Below are positions 43,049 to 51,353 of a DNA stretch of 64,000 nt, piece after piece. Made by a program: the position numbers and the translations under genes. Source of the stretch: Algoriphagus algorifonticola (GTDB lineage: Bacteria > Bacteroidota > Bacteroidia > Cytophagales > Cyclobacteriaceae); NCBI RefSeq assembly GCF_007655305.1, contig NZ_VLOG01000053.1, positions 1-64,000 of the forward strand. Direction: 5' to 3'. The notes beneath the pieces are model-generated. The model was not told the origin of the DNA. It saw only the letters and a list, made by a program, of their open reading frames with translations, and ran no database searches. The number at the start of each line of letters is the position of its first letter. The stretch's first letter is position 1.

Positions 43049-44296
43049 ATGAGAACTACAAACACCTTCGGAGTTCAGTTCATCACAAGAACGAACAAGG
43101 CCAAAGATGGCCTACTCCCAATCTATGCCAGGGTCACCGTTGATGGCCGCAGAGTTGAAATATCATTGAAGCGCTGGATCAAACCAAGCGACTGGAATGG
43201 CAGCAAAGGCATGGCCAAGGGCAGCCGGGAAGAAATCAAATCGCTCAATCATTATTTGGATGAGGTTCAGGCCCGTATCATGGAATGCTATCAGGAGATG
43301 CAGGTACAAAAGCGATTGATCACTGCAGATGCCATCAAAAGCATGTTCCTGGGTACAGACCAAAAGGACTTCACCTTATGCAAGCTGGTGGATTATCACA
43401 ACCAGGCTATGAGGGATACACTGACTTGGGGCACGATGAAAAACTACTTCACCACTCAGAAGTACATCCACAGATTTTTGAAAGAGCGGTTTGGTACTAC
43501 CGACATGTTTCTATCCGAGCTCTCCTATAAGTTCATCACCGATTTTGAATTCTACCTCCGCAATTACAAACCCAAAGACCACCAGAAACCACTTGGCAAT
43601 AATGGAGTGATGAAGCACCTGGAGCGTTTCCGGAAGATGGTGACTATGGCTGTAAAAATGGAATGGGTGAGCAGGGAGCCATTTGATAAGTACCAGCTCA
43701 AATTTCACCGAGTGGATAGGGATTTCCTCAATCACGAAGAGTTGGAGGCAGTAGAAAACAAAGACTTCAAAATTGTGCGTTTGCAGTGGGTAAGGGATCT
43801 GTTTGTATTTAGCTGTTATACCGGGCTGGCCTACATCGATGCAATGAACCTGACACCATCCAATATTACGATTGGCATTGATGGGGAATACTGGCTTTCC
43901 ACCTGCAGGCAAAAGACTGACCAGCCAGTAAGGGTTCCTATCCTTCCCAAAGCCTGGGAAATAATAGAGAAATACAAGACCCATCCAAGGGCACTGCAGA
44001 AAGGATCGGTATTTCCAATGATTTCTAACCAAAAGCTGAACTCCTACTTGAAAGAAATTGCCGACCTCTGCGGAATTGAAAAGAACCTCACCTTTCACCT
44101 GGCCAGACATACATTTGCTACCACTGTTACCCTTTGCAATGGTGTGCCTTTGGAAACTGTGAGCAAGATGCTTGGTCATTCAAAAATCACCACTACCCAG
44201 GTTTACGCAAAAGTGGTGGAGAAGAAGGTAAGTGAAGACATGCACACTCTCCGGGAGAAGCTGGCAGCACCAAAATTGATGAGAAGGGCGAAATAG
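43049..44296 (+). CDS. Tyrosine recombinase (integrase), second element
   Basis: A 415-aa site-specific recombinase with arm-type N-terminal domain (GVQFITRTNKAKDGLLPIYARVTVDG), SAM-like core-binding domain (about 110-200) and catalytic domain. H350-L-A-R353, H377 (GHS) and nucleophile Y386 (VYAKV) are present; the first catalytic Arg is absent in CYTGLAYIDAMNL, as in many Bacteroidota transposon integrases. It opens the mercury-type module and is the likely carrier of it. Confidence 0.9.
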   Translation: MRTTNTFGVQFITRTNKAKDGLLPIYARVTVDGRRVEISLKRWIKPSDWNGSKGMAKGSREEIKSLNHYLDEVQARIMECYQEMQVQKRLITADAIKSMFLGTDQKDFTLCKLVDYHNQAMRDTLTWGTMKNYFTTQKYIHRFLKERFGTTDMFLSELSYKFITDFEFYLRNYKPKDHQKPLGNNGVMKHLERFRKMVTMAVKMEWVSREPFDKYQLKFHRVDRDFLNHEELEAVENKDFKIVRLQWVRDLFVFSCYTGLAYIDAMNLTPSNITIGIDGEYWLSTCRQKTDQPVRVPILPKAWEIIEKYKTHPRALQKGSVFPMISNQKLNSYLKEIADLCGIEKNLTFHLARHTFATTVTLCNGVPLETVSKMLGHSKITTTQVYAKVVEKKVSEDMHTLREKLAAPKLMRRAK

Positions 44297-44305
44297 CCCT
44301 TTTTC

Positions 44306-44363
44306 TATTTAAGTGTTTGCTTAAATACATTTAATTCCTTAGCTTTGTTAAGCAAATGCTTAA
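44306..44363. promoter_or_regulatory. Twin TTAAG-N6-CTTAA operators around the arsR promoter
   Basis: Operator 1 is a perfect palindrome TATTTAAG-N6-CTTAAATA (44306-44327); operator 2 is TTAAG-N6-CTTAA (44348-44363), extended by AT on the right. Between them lie TTG (44317-44319), 20 bases and TAGCTTTG (44340-44347), a consensus promoter. A repressor bound at both would cover it. Confidence 0.75.
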
Positions 44364-44373
44364 ATACGAAGTT

Positions 44374-44742
44374 ATGAATACATGTATCCGTGTCTTTGCC
44401 GATAGCGACCAGATCAATAGGTGCAGGGAAGACTTGAAAAGCAAAGAGGAAGGCTTTTTAGAACTGGCGGATGTACTGAATCTAGCCGGTAATGCTGTTC
44501 GCCTCAAAATCCTGTACCTCTTGAAACAGGAAAATGAACTTTGTCCGTGCGACTTATCAGACATCTTGGGCATGACCGTGCCGGCCGTCTCCCAACATCT
44601 GAAAAAGCTGAAGGATGCTGGGATCGTGACGACCAAAAAATCCGGACAAACCATATTCTATTCAGTAGAAGCGCAAAGTCAGCGAATCATTTCATCAGTG
44701 CTCGATTTGTTTAATCTCCCAAATTCAATTCCAGCCCTATGA
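44374..44742 (+). CDS. ArsR-family metal-responsive repressor
   Basis: A 122-aa winged helix regulator: helix-turn-helix near 60-85 (LSDILGMTVPAVSQHLKKLK), preceded by the metal-site-like motif ENELCPCDL, plus N-terminal cysteines (NTCIRVF, NRCRED). The pattern resembles ArsR/SmtB regulators found at mercury loci. The in-frame ATG at 44356 lies inside operator 2 and about at the transcription start, so the ATG at 44374 is preferred. The stop overlaps the next ATG (ATGA), so the two regulators are co-translated. Confidence 0.85.
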   Translation: MNTCIRVFADSDQINRCREDLKSKEEGFLELADVLNLAGNAVRLKILYLLKQENELCPCDLSDILGMTVPAVSQHLKKLKDAGIVTTKKSGQTIFYSVEAQSQRIISSVLDLFNLPNSIPAL

Positions 44743-45128
44743 TACCCCATGTTCTCACCCAAAGCATAAAAGTTTCCTTAAAAACAGCAACTGGTCAACT
44801 GGGATACATCCTTAGCAAATTAGATGATGCGGACCAGGTTGAAAATATCCTTTTGCAGCTAAAAGCTGTGCAATCCATGCTTGCTAAGACTACTTACGAG
44901 TTATTGGATGATGCCTACAGGAAAGCACTAGCAGAAAGGATCTCGTCAGCTTACCAGAGCTGCCCTGGTAACTGTGGTAATGAAGAAACAATAGAAAAGC
45001 TGAGAAAACTATTTCCAGAGCTTAGACTCGAAGAAGTGCCTGAAAAACTACGAGAAGCCCGCATGGTGGAAGAAGAATTGAAGAAATTTTTATCCGAACG
45101 TTTGGACACCCCCTCCCCCCGTGACTGA
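44739..45128 (+). CDS. CsoR/RcnR-like protein without the usual metal ligands
   Basis: A 129-aa helical protein; residues about 9-70 match the CsoR/RcnR metal-sensor fold (VSLKTATGQLGYILSKLDD, LLQLKAVQSMLAKTTYELLDD). In CsoR the Cu(I) site is Cys-x-His-x-x-Cys across helices; here the first Cys position reads in DQVENI and the His/Cys positions read DDAYRKAL, so the site is lost. A CPGNCGNEE motif follows, with a C-terminal helical tail. It could be a partner of the ArsR protein or a sensor with a new site. Confidence 0.65.
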   Translation: MIPHVLTQSIKVSLKTATGQLGYILSKLDDADQVENILLQLKAVQSMLAKTTYELLDDAYRKALAERISSAYQSCPGNCGNEETIEKLRKLFPELRLEEVPEKLREARMVEEELKKFLSERLDTPSPRD

Positions 45129-45162
45129 CCTTTGGAGAGATGTTTCATTAAAATAGATTGAT

Positions 45163-45366
45163 ATGAAAAGTAAACTCATGATTTTCGCCACAGCGGGTAT
45201 TCTCGCAATTGGTGGCCTTGCTTACGGGATCAACTCATCTCCAAAAGCTTGTCCTTTGGAAGGTACTCCAGATTGTCCAAAAGTTACCTGCCCTTTGGCA
45301 GGCACTCCTGAATGTCCTTATGACATGAAAGTGGCGGAAGTACCCGCCTGCTGTAAGAAAAAGTAA
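45163..45366 (+). CDS. Small exported Cys-rich protein
   Basis: A 67-aa protein: signal anchor (LMIFATAGILAIGGLAYG) then repeats CPLEGTPDCP and CPLAGTPECP and a CC near the end, giving seven cysteines. It is probably periplasmic, binding a soft metal such as mercury. The role is inferred from the cysteine pattern and from the MerTP-like gene that follows. Confidence 0.7.
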   Translation: MKSKLMIFATAGILAIGGLAYGINSSPKACPLEGTPDCPKVTCPLAGTPECPYDMKVAEVPACCKKK

Positions 45367-45372
45367 CTGGGA

Positions 45373-45396
45373 GGGCGCAGAGCCCTTCTTTTTTTG
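45373..45396 (+). terminator. Attenuator-like hairpin before merTP
   Basis: AGGGC and GCCCT arms around GCAGA, followed by a T run (TTCTTTTTTT). It may reduce transcription into the following transporter gene. Confidence 0.6.
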
Positions 45397-45408
45397 AAAA
45401 TTAAGTAT

Positions 45409-46008
45409 ATGAAAAATTCCCTTTTAACCAGCGGCCTTTTAGCCGCTTTAGTAAGCTCCCTTTGCTGCATCAGCCCGGTGCTTGCATTAGTGGCCGGTGC
45501 AAGCGGGATTGCGTCCACTTTCTCATGGCTCGATCCGGCAAGGCCTTTTTTTGTCGGCATCACAGTGGTTGTATTAGGCTTTGCCTGGTATCAGAAACTC
45601 AAACCAAAGGCCAAAAAGGAAAAAGAATGTGCCTGTGAGGAGGACCTTCAGCCCTCCTTTTGGCAAACAAAAAAGTTCCTTTCAATAATCACGGTCTTTG
45701 CTGCCCTGATGTTGGCGTTCCCGCTTTATGCTCACATTTTCTACCCTAAATCTGAAAAGCAAGTGATCATCGTTGATAAGTCAGACATTCAGACCGTAAA
45801 TTTTCAAATCAAAGGCATGACTTGTCAGGGGTGCGCAGCGCATGTAGTGCATGAAGTAAATAAGCTCAGCGGCATCCTGAATGTAACCGCCTCCTACGAC
45901 CAGGGCAATGCCATCGTAGAATTTGATAAATCCAAAACGGACGTCCTTGAAATTGAACAAGCCATCAACTCAACCGGATATTCAGTGACCAATAAAACAG
46001 AGAAATAA
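45409..46008 (+). CDS. Mercuric transport fusion protein MerTP
   Basis: A 199-aa protein: three hydrophobic helices near 5-30, 40-55 and 80-105, the first holding the vicinal C19-C20 pair (SSLCCISP) of MerT, a cytoplasmic Cys-rich loop (KECACEED), and a C-terminal HMA domain (KGMTCQGCAAH near 142) as in MerP. It should move Hg2+ from periplasm to cytoplasm. The TTG at 45394 is less likely than ATG 45409. No mercuric reductase is within view. Confidence 0.85.
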   Translation: MKNSLLTSGLLAALVSSLCCISPVLALVAGASGIASTFSWLDPARPFFVGITVVVLGFAWYQKLKPKAKKEKECACEEDLQPSFWQTKKFLSIITVFAALMLAFPLYAHIFYPKSEKQVIIVDKSDIQTVNFQIKGMTCQGCAAHVVHEVNKLSGILNVTASYDQGNAIVEFDKSKTDVLEIEQAINSTGYSVTNKTEK

Positions 46009-46221
46009 ATGGAAATCATCTTAGAATCTACCATCACTTGCCCCAACTGCGGACATCAGAAAGAAGAAACTATGCCGACTGACGCCTGTCAGTATTTCTA
46101 TGAATGTGAAAACTGCCACCAGGTGCTAAAACCAAAGGAAGGGGATTGTTGCGTGTATTGCTCCTATGGCTCAGCACCTTGTCCACCAGTACAATTGGAT
46201 TCTGATCAAGCATGTTGCTAG
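46009..46221 (+). CDS. GDCCVxCSYG-motif Cys-rich protein
   Basis: A 70-aa protein starting directly after the merTP stop codon. It has a CPNCGH knuckle, a YECENCHQ second knuckle, and GDCCVYCSYG with CPP near the end; twelve cysteines. It belongs to a small Bacteroidota and Proteobacteria family found with mer-type genes; the role is unknown, but thiol-metal binding is likely. Confidence 0.75.
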   Translation: MEIILESTITCPNCGHQKEETMPTDACQYFYECENCHQVLKPKEGDCCVYCSYGSAPCPPVQLDSDQACC

Positions 46222-46256
46222 CGTAGACAATGCTTTATGTGACATACATCATGTTT

Positions 46257-46273
46257 TGACATGTGCAATGTCA
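46257..46273. promoter_or_regulatory. TGACAT-N5-ATGTCA palindrome
   Basis: A perfect 6-bp palindrome upstream of a -7 element TACTTTTG (46297-46304) that precedes the next gene. Candidate operator. Confidence 0.5.
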
Positions 46274-46370
46274 TAGCCCTCTCAATAACCGTTGCGTACT
46301 TTTGAGTCATATTGAAGTGGATACTAAATAGATTCCCTTTCAATGAATGGCATTTTACATTAAAAGGCTC

Positions 46371-46751
46371 ATGAAGCGCAACTTATATATCGTCCTGCTC
46401 ATTGTAATGCTTCTCCCTGGCAAAGGGATGGCAGTGTTTCAACACTTTTGCGGGGGCGAACTGATCAGATTCGAGATTTTTCTAAAACACCACGAACCAT
46501 GCTGTGACGATCACAGCAACCCTTGTGATGGTTGTGAGGATCAGGAAACCATCTTCTCTCTCGATGATTTCAGGACACCTCATTCTGACATTCCGGTCAT
46601 TGCTTCTTCACCAGCGGCATTGGCTCAGCCATCGTTCCATTTGCCTTCTACACAATTTTTCGAGTCAAGAAACTACACAACTCCTAAAAAGGCTCCCCCC
46701 GGCTGGTCAGGGCGGTATCGCTCTATCCTGTTCCAGTCATTTCTTCTTTAG
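46371..46751 (+). CDS. HYC_CC_PP-like small exported protein
   Basis: A 126-aa protein with a signal peptide (LYIVLLIVMLLPGKGMA), HFCGGEL, EPCCDDH and CDGCED motifs and KKAPPGW near the C-terminus, the arrangement of the HYC_CC_PP family of Bacteroidota, often next to metal-transport genes. The ATG at 46371 (MKRNLYIV) gives a normal signal peptide; an ATG at 46347 adds eight residues. Its role is probably metal binding or homeostasis; this is inferred. Confidence 0.65.
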   Translation: MKRNLYIVLLIVMLLPGKGMAVFQHFCGGELIRFEIFLKHHEPCCDDHSNPCDGCEDQETIFSLDDFRTPHSDIPVIASSPAALAQPSFHLPSTQFFESRNYTTPKKAPPGWSGRYRSILFQSFLL

Positions 46752-47130
46752 CTGACATCTGATTATCAGTTAGTTGCCCGGTACAAAACCTTCGGGCAAT
46801 GTCGGAAATGGTTCTGTGAAAAACGGATATACAGACTATAATTTCCTGAACGAACGCTATTCAAAATGTGAGATAGCTTGAATTTATCACAATTAAATAG
46901 TTGATATTCAATAATGTAGATGATTTTAAATTTTAAACTTCAAAATGGAACACCAAGAAAATTACGTAAAAGATCAGGCTTGTTGAGCCAATAAATTTGC
47001 AGGCGTTTGGCGCTATTTGGATTCGTTCGGTTGGCGGTCTACAACCAAACGCAGGATGCGAAAGGAACAGACTAAATGTCAATTTGACTGATGTGTCAAT
47101 GTTAGAAAGTATTCATTTAAATAAATAACC
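46752..47130. other. Gene-free region with a short broken ORF and hairpins
   Basis: TTGCCCG (46774-46780) and CGGGCAA (46793-46799) form a hairpin without a T run. At 46945-46986 a 13-codon frame reads MEHQENYVKDQAC then stop, which looks like the first codons of a lost gene. GCGTTTGG (47003-47010) and CCAAACGC (47045-47052) are a long-range inverted repeat. No complete gene is seen. Confidence 0.4.
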
Positions 47131-48162
47131 ATGTTACCAAAAACCATGAAAGCGGCTGTGGTCACAGAGTTTGGCCAACCGCTTAAAATTGAAGAGATAC
47201 CTGTAAAGGCCCCAAATGAAAACCAAATCCTGGTGCAGGTAATGGCATCAGGAGTATGCCATACGGATTTGCATGCAGCTGATGGCGACTGGCCTGTCAA
47301 GCCCAGGTTGCCGCTCATTCCTGGCCATGAAGGCATTGGCTATGTGGCGGCTGTGGGCTCCAATGTAAAAAACACCAAAGAAGGTGATATAGTGGGTGTT
47401 CCCTGGCTCTACAGTGCCTGCGGTCATTGCGAGCATTGCATTACAGGTTGGGAAACACTGTGCGAGTCGCAGGTAAACGGAGGCTACAGCGTAGATGGCG
47501 GCTATGCGGAATACGTATTGGCAGATCCCAATTATGTAGGGCGGTTCAGCGGAGCCATAGACTTTGTGCAAATGGCCCCTATTTTATGTGCGGGTGTAAC
47601 GGTGTATAAAGGCCTAAAAGAAACCGAAGTGCGACCAGGACAGTGGGTGGCCATTTCAGGCATAGGTGGCCTGGGTCATGTGGCAGTGCAATACGCAAAA
47701 GCCATGGGTTTGCATGTGCTTGCAGTGGATGTGTCAGATGACAAATTGAACCTGGCCAAAAAGCTTGGAGCTGATAGAGTGGTCAACGGTAAAAATCCCG
47801 ATGAAGTGATGAATGCCCGGAAAGAAACGGGTGGTGTTCATGGCGTGTTGGTCACGGCTGTGTCACCGGTGGCTTTCCGGCAGGCACTGGACCTGCTACG
47901 CAGAAAAGGAACGCTGGTAATGAATGGACTTCCTCCAGGTAGCTTTGACCTGCCCATTTTTGAAACCGTATTGAATCGCTATACGGTGCGTGGCTCCATT
48001 GTTGGCAGCAGGAAAGACCTGCAGGAAGCTATCGACTTTGCAATGGAAGGAAAGGTAACCACCACGGTAAAATCCGCTCCGCTGGAGGATATCAACCTAA
48101 TCTTTGATCAAATGAAAAAGGGACAGATAGAAGGCCGTATGGTGCTGGATATTGGTCATTAA
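47131..48162 (+). CDS. adhP: Zinc-dependent alcohol dehydrogenase, AdhP-like
   Basis: A 343-aa MDR-superfamily enzyme oxidising alcohols with NAD. The catalytic zinc site GVCHTDLH and GHEGIG is present, the structural zinc site is CGHCEHC with a fourth Cys in ETLCESQ, and the nucleotide-binding motif [11 protein letters not shown] is near residue 178. The length is typical of AdhP. Base composition is more GC-rich than that of the core genes, so it may be part of the acquired region. A YceI-family gene follows 11 bases later, possibly in the same transcript. Confidence 0.9.
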   Translation: MLPKTMKAAVVTEFGQPLKIEEIPVKAPNENQILVQVMASGVCHTDLHAADGDWPVKPRLPLIPGHEGIGYVAAVGSNVKNTKEGDIVGVPWLYSACGHCEHCITGWETLCESQVNGGYSVDGGYAEYVLADPNYVGRFSGAIDFVQMAPILCAGVTVYKGLKETEVRPGQWVAISGIGGLGHVAVQYAKAMGLHVLAVDVSDDKLNLAKKLGADRVVNGKNPDEVMNARKETGGVHGVLVTAVSPVAFRQALDLLRRKGTLVMNGLPPGSFDLPIFETVLNRYTVRGSIVGSRKDLQEAIDFAMEGKVTTTVKSAPLEDINLIFDQMKKGQIEGRMVLDIGH

Positions 48163-48173
48163 CCCACCTAACA

Positions 48174-48752
48174 ATGAAACGATTCATAAAAATAAAAACT
48201 TATATCCTGCTTTTAGCAGGAGTGGCGCTTTCCCTACCGGCAACTGCACAACAGCACTATGAGCTGATGGGCAGTCAATCTTTAAAGGTAACAGGAACCT
48301 CCACTCTACATGATTGGGAGATGGTTTCTGAAAAATCGGAGGGTTCGGCAAGTATTACGCTGAGCGGTGAGCGGATCAAGGAAATAGCGTCCTTGTCGGT
48401 AAGCATACCGGTAAATACGTTGAAAAGCGGCAAAAGTGGGATGGACGAAAATGCCTATAAGGCGCTGAAAGCGAAGCAACATCCCAACATCCACTTTGAA
48501 CTGACCAGGGCACAGGTGGATGACCTCACCATCTTTGCCGGTGGCAGGCTCACCATTGCCGGTACTACCAGGCCAGTTGAGTTCAAGGTAGACTATCGGG
48601 TTTCTGGAAAAAACATTCGCTTCAAAGGAAGCCTGCCCGTGACTTTCAGTCAGTTCAATATGGATCCGCCAACAGCAGTATTTGGTACCATAAAGACAGG
48701 AAATGACCTGAAGATTTCTTTCGAAACCTTTTTTAAACAATCAAACAATTAA
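48174..48752 (+). CDS. YceI-family protein
   Basis: A 192-aa exported protein with a signal peptide ending near ATAQQ and the YceI lipocalin-like barrel: LKVTGTSTLHDWEM, then SIPVNTLKSGKSGMDENAYKALKAKQHPNIHFEL and GRLTIAGTTRPVEFKVDY. YceI proteins bind isoprenoid lipids and may help under stress. It follows adhP. The gene after it has been destroyed by an IS remnant. Confidence 0.85.
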   Translation: MKRFIKIKTYILLLAGVALSLPATAQQHYELMGSQSLKVTGTSTLHDWEMVSEKSEGSASITLSGERIKEIASLSVSIPVNTLKSGKSGMDENAYKALKAKQHPNIHFELTRAQVDDLTIFAGGRLTIAGTTRPVEFKVDYRVSGKNIRFKGSLPVTFSQFNMDPPTAVFGTIKTGNDLKISFETFFKQSNN

Positions 48753-48764
48753 AAATTCAAACAA

Positions 48765-49198
48765 AATGAAAACGAGAAATACCTAAAAAACTCAGAAGAG
48801 TGGCAGTCTGGGACGAGAAAAACCAACAGACCATAGAAATCATCACCAACAACTTCACCTGGGCAGCACAGACAATCGGAGACCTTTATAAATCAAGGTG
48901 GGAAATTGAAGTTTTTTTCAGGGATATTAAGCAGCTACTCCACATTAAGACATTCATTGGAACTTCAAAAAACGCAGTAATGATACAGATATGGACTGCC
49001 TTGATTACAATTTTACTGTTAAAAGCAATGAAAGCATCCGCAAAATACGGATGGCATCTGTCAAATCTAGTAGCATTTATCAGATTGAATATTTTCGTCA
49101 AAATTGAATTGCAAAATTGGCTGGACAGACCTTTTGAAGATCATGACAAACCCCCAAAATATAACCCACAGGGGGTTCTTTTTCCAGATTATAAATAA
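48765..49198 (+). pseudogene. IS4-type transposase C-terminal remnant, cutting a gene start
   Basis: After the YceI stop the bases at 48766 read ATG AAA ACG AGA AAT ACC TAA, which looks like a gene start cut after five codons. From about 48779 another frame reads PKKLRRVAVWDEK, then the 132 codons ending in FPDYK. The motif SRWEIEVFFRDIKQLLHI is the YREK-type third catalytic region of IS4-family transposases. Only the C-terminal third is left, so it is inactive. Confidence 0.75.
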
Positions 49199-49364
49199 AT
49201 CACTTCACAATTACCTCTAAGCTAATATTCTTAGAGAAGAAAAAATTATTTAGGACAGCATTGTCCTTAAATAAATAAAAATAATTGAAGGCAGTCTGTA
49301 AAAAATTAAAATTCTTGCTTGATTTTTGTGATTGCAACAAAAAAGCTTAATCCCCCTATAACCT

Positions 49365-50600
49365 ATGAAAAAGGTAATTTTGACAGCAGGATTGATAATC
49401 GCCTTCATCCATGCTTCATTTTCACAAATTGAAGCCGATTCTTTGAAAATCAAACGGCTTGAAAAAGAAATTGAAACGCTTAAAAACTACAATGAAAATC
49501 TATCAGGCAGCTTGGAAATCACCAACATGGCTTTGAATGACCTGATCCGTGACAAAAATATTTCAGATGAGACAAGATGGACCAACCTAAAATCAAGCAT
49601 TCTTCATTCGACCCAAATCTATAAAAAACTTAGTGATGACATCATCAATCTAAAGTCCAGGATGACGGATCAGGATTATCAGGGTTTCATCAATTCGTTG
49701 GGATCCATTGAAGGAGGGCCATTGGGTTTTTCATTTGAGGAAGTAATCATGGAATCCGTAAAAAGAATTGGAATATTTGAGAGCAAGTCCAAGATGGACC
49801 GCTTTCTGGAAATCACCAATTCCGTTATTGCCAGTCCGATCGCTGCCGGAATCCCATTTGTTTCTCAAGCTGTATCCGCTTCCAATTCCCTTTTGAATGT
49901 TGCATACAGTTCCCTGATGACCGAAAAGAAACCGGATTTCCAGAAATTGAACCGATTTGAAACAGAACTGAACAAGTACCTCACCTATTTCGCTGCCTTA
50001 GACAAAGCCAATGCAGCCAATCAGTCCTCCTATAACGATAGGATTTTACTTCTTGAAAACCTTCAGCTGGAATTGATGTCAAGGCTTAAAAAAGAAGCTC
50101 CAAAGTTAGGTTACCAAGTCCCTGATAGATTCAATAACGAAACCATCGATGCTTATTTTAACCGTGTTCTAAACGGTTTTTCCTATGATTATGTGCAACT
50201 TTATCTGACTAGGATTGAGAATAGGTATAAAAACAATAGGGGTGAAATCAATTACTCAAATTTGCTCCAACGCGAAACTGAGTTAAAAAACTTCAGCACC
50301 CACATGGGTACCTTGGCTGACTTGTCAAAGAGGTTTATCATGTACTATGACAATTTCTTCGAAATTGCAGATAGCTACCATACCAGGGTACTTGAAGCTC
50401 TTGATCTGGCAAATAACAATGGCATCATCAAAGGAAGAAAGGCAGGTGGTACTGAAGAGACCCCCAAACAGGTTTATGAACGCATCAGCAAAAACCTGAA
50501 AGACAAAAAATCTACCCGGGACAACGGCATCAAAGACAGTATCAATATCAGCGACCTGAGGCAAAAGATAGAAAAGATCGAGGAGTTCAGGTCATTCTAA
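49365..50600 (+). CDS. Orphan exported coiled-coil protein
   Basis: A 411-aa protein with a signal peptide (about 1-20, ending ASFSQ), a heptad-rich coiled coil at about 25-100 (LKIKRLEKEIETLKNYNENL) and long helical parts later. The segment SPIAAGIPFVSQAVSASNSLL near 167-187 is moderately hydrophobic. There is no recognised domain. It starts 166 bases after the transposase remnant and has no close partner gene. Confidence 0.65.
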   Translation: MKKVILTAGLIIAFIHASFSQIEADSLKIKRLEKEIETLKNYNENLSGSLEITNMALNDLIRDKNISDETRWTNLKSSILHSTQIYKKLSDDIINLKSRMTDQDYQGFINSLGSIEGGPLGFSFEEVIMESVKRIGIFESKSKMDRFLEITNSVIASPIAAGIPFVSQAVSASNSLLNVAYSSLMTEKKPDFQKLNRFETELNKYLTYFAALDKANAANQSSYNDRILLLENLQLELMSRLKKEAPKLGYQVPDRFNNETIDAYFNRVLNGFSYDYVQLYLTRIENRYKNNRGEINYSNLLQRETELKNFSTHMGTLADLSKRFIMYYDNFFEIADSYHTRVLEALDLANNNGIIKGRKAGGTEETPKQVYERISKNLKDKKSTRDNGIKDSINISDLRQKIEKIEEFRSF

Positions 50601-50727
50601 TTGGTGAAAAAAAGGTGAAGTTGGATTTCGAAAGACGGAATTCGGAAAAGTTTTTTTTAAAAAAAATGAATTGAAGTGTTTATTTGAATCATTAAGGATT
50701 TAAGGCAGAAAGGCCTTCATTAAGTTC

Positions 50728-51132
50728 TTATTCAGGCAATGCTCTAAAATATTCATTTACCATGGGGATAGTATTTTTTGAAAGATTGTCTGAATAAAAA
50801 TTCATCAATTAACCTTGTGGGATTTTCAAAAGCCGCATATAAGTCAATAATTGGGCTTCGTGAACAGCCAAGAGACAATCAACTGTCTTAAGCTCAACGA
50901 TGATTGATTCATTGACTATTATGTCTGCCCTCAATTCAACTTCAAGCTTAAGATTTTTATAGAACAATGGTGCTTTCACTTGTTGCATAACCTCAAAGCC
51001 CTTTGATCTCAATTCATGGGTTAGGCATTTTTGGTAAACACTTTCCAAAAGACCCGGACCGACTTCTTTATGGACATTAATTGCGCAGCCTAGCACATCA
51101 TAAGACAGTTGAGTAATCTCCTTTTTATTCAT
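50728..51132 (-). pseudogene. GxxExxY-family gene broken by an in-frame stop
   Basis: The first 107 codons match the GxxExxY family (NVHKEVGPGLLESVYQKCL, then VELKTVDCLLAVHEAQLLTYMRLL). A TAA at 50809-50811 ends the frame after KIPQG, where the family continues as GLLINF-like. The same frame goes on past the stop as LMNFYSDNLSKNTIPMVNEY to a second stop at 50728, so one base change (TTA to TAA) most simply explains it. GxxExxY proteins have PD-(D/E)XK nuclease-like folds and unknown function. Confidence 0.8.
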
Positions 51133-51353
51133 ATCTAAAGCAACTTCAAAATAAAGTTATCCTAATTTCACACATCTTAAAAACCCTAATTGGATATAAT
51201 CGGATAAGTTTCCAAGGCAAGATTTTCTCTGGTAAGTGATGTCTATTAAAAATCCAATTTACCGTTAGGTACGACTTTTCTGCATATTAATTATTTAAAA
51301 AAACCTTAATGAAATTCTTTAAAGCCTTAACTCCTAATTAGTGAAAATCCCAC

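Noticed and set aside
43511..44179. 222-aa minus-strand ORF within the second recombinase gene
   Set aside because: It is a shadow frame of the recombinase, which has clear catalytic motifs on the plus strand.
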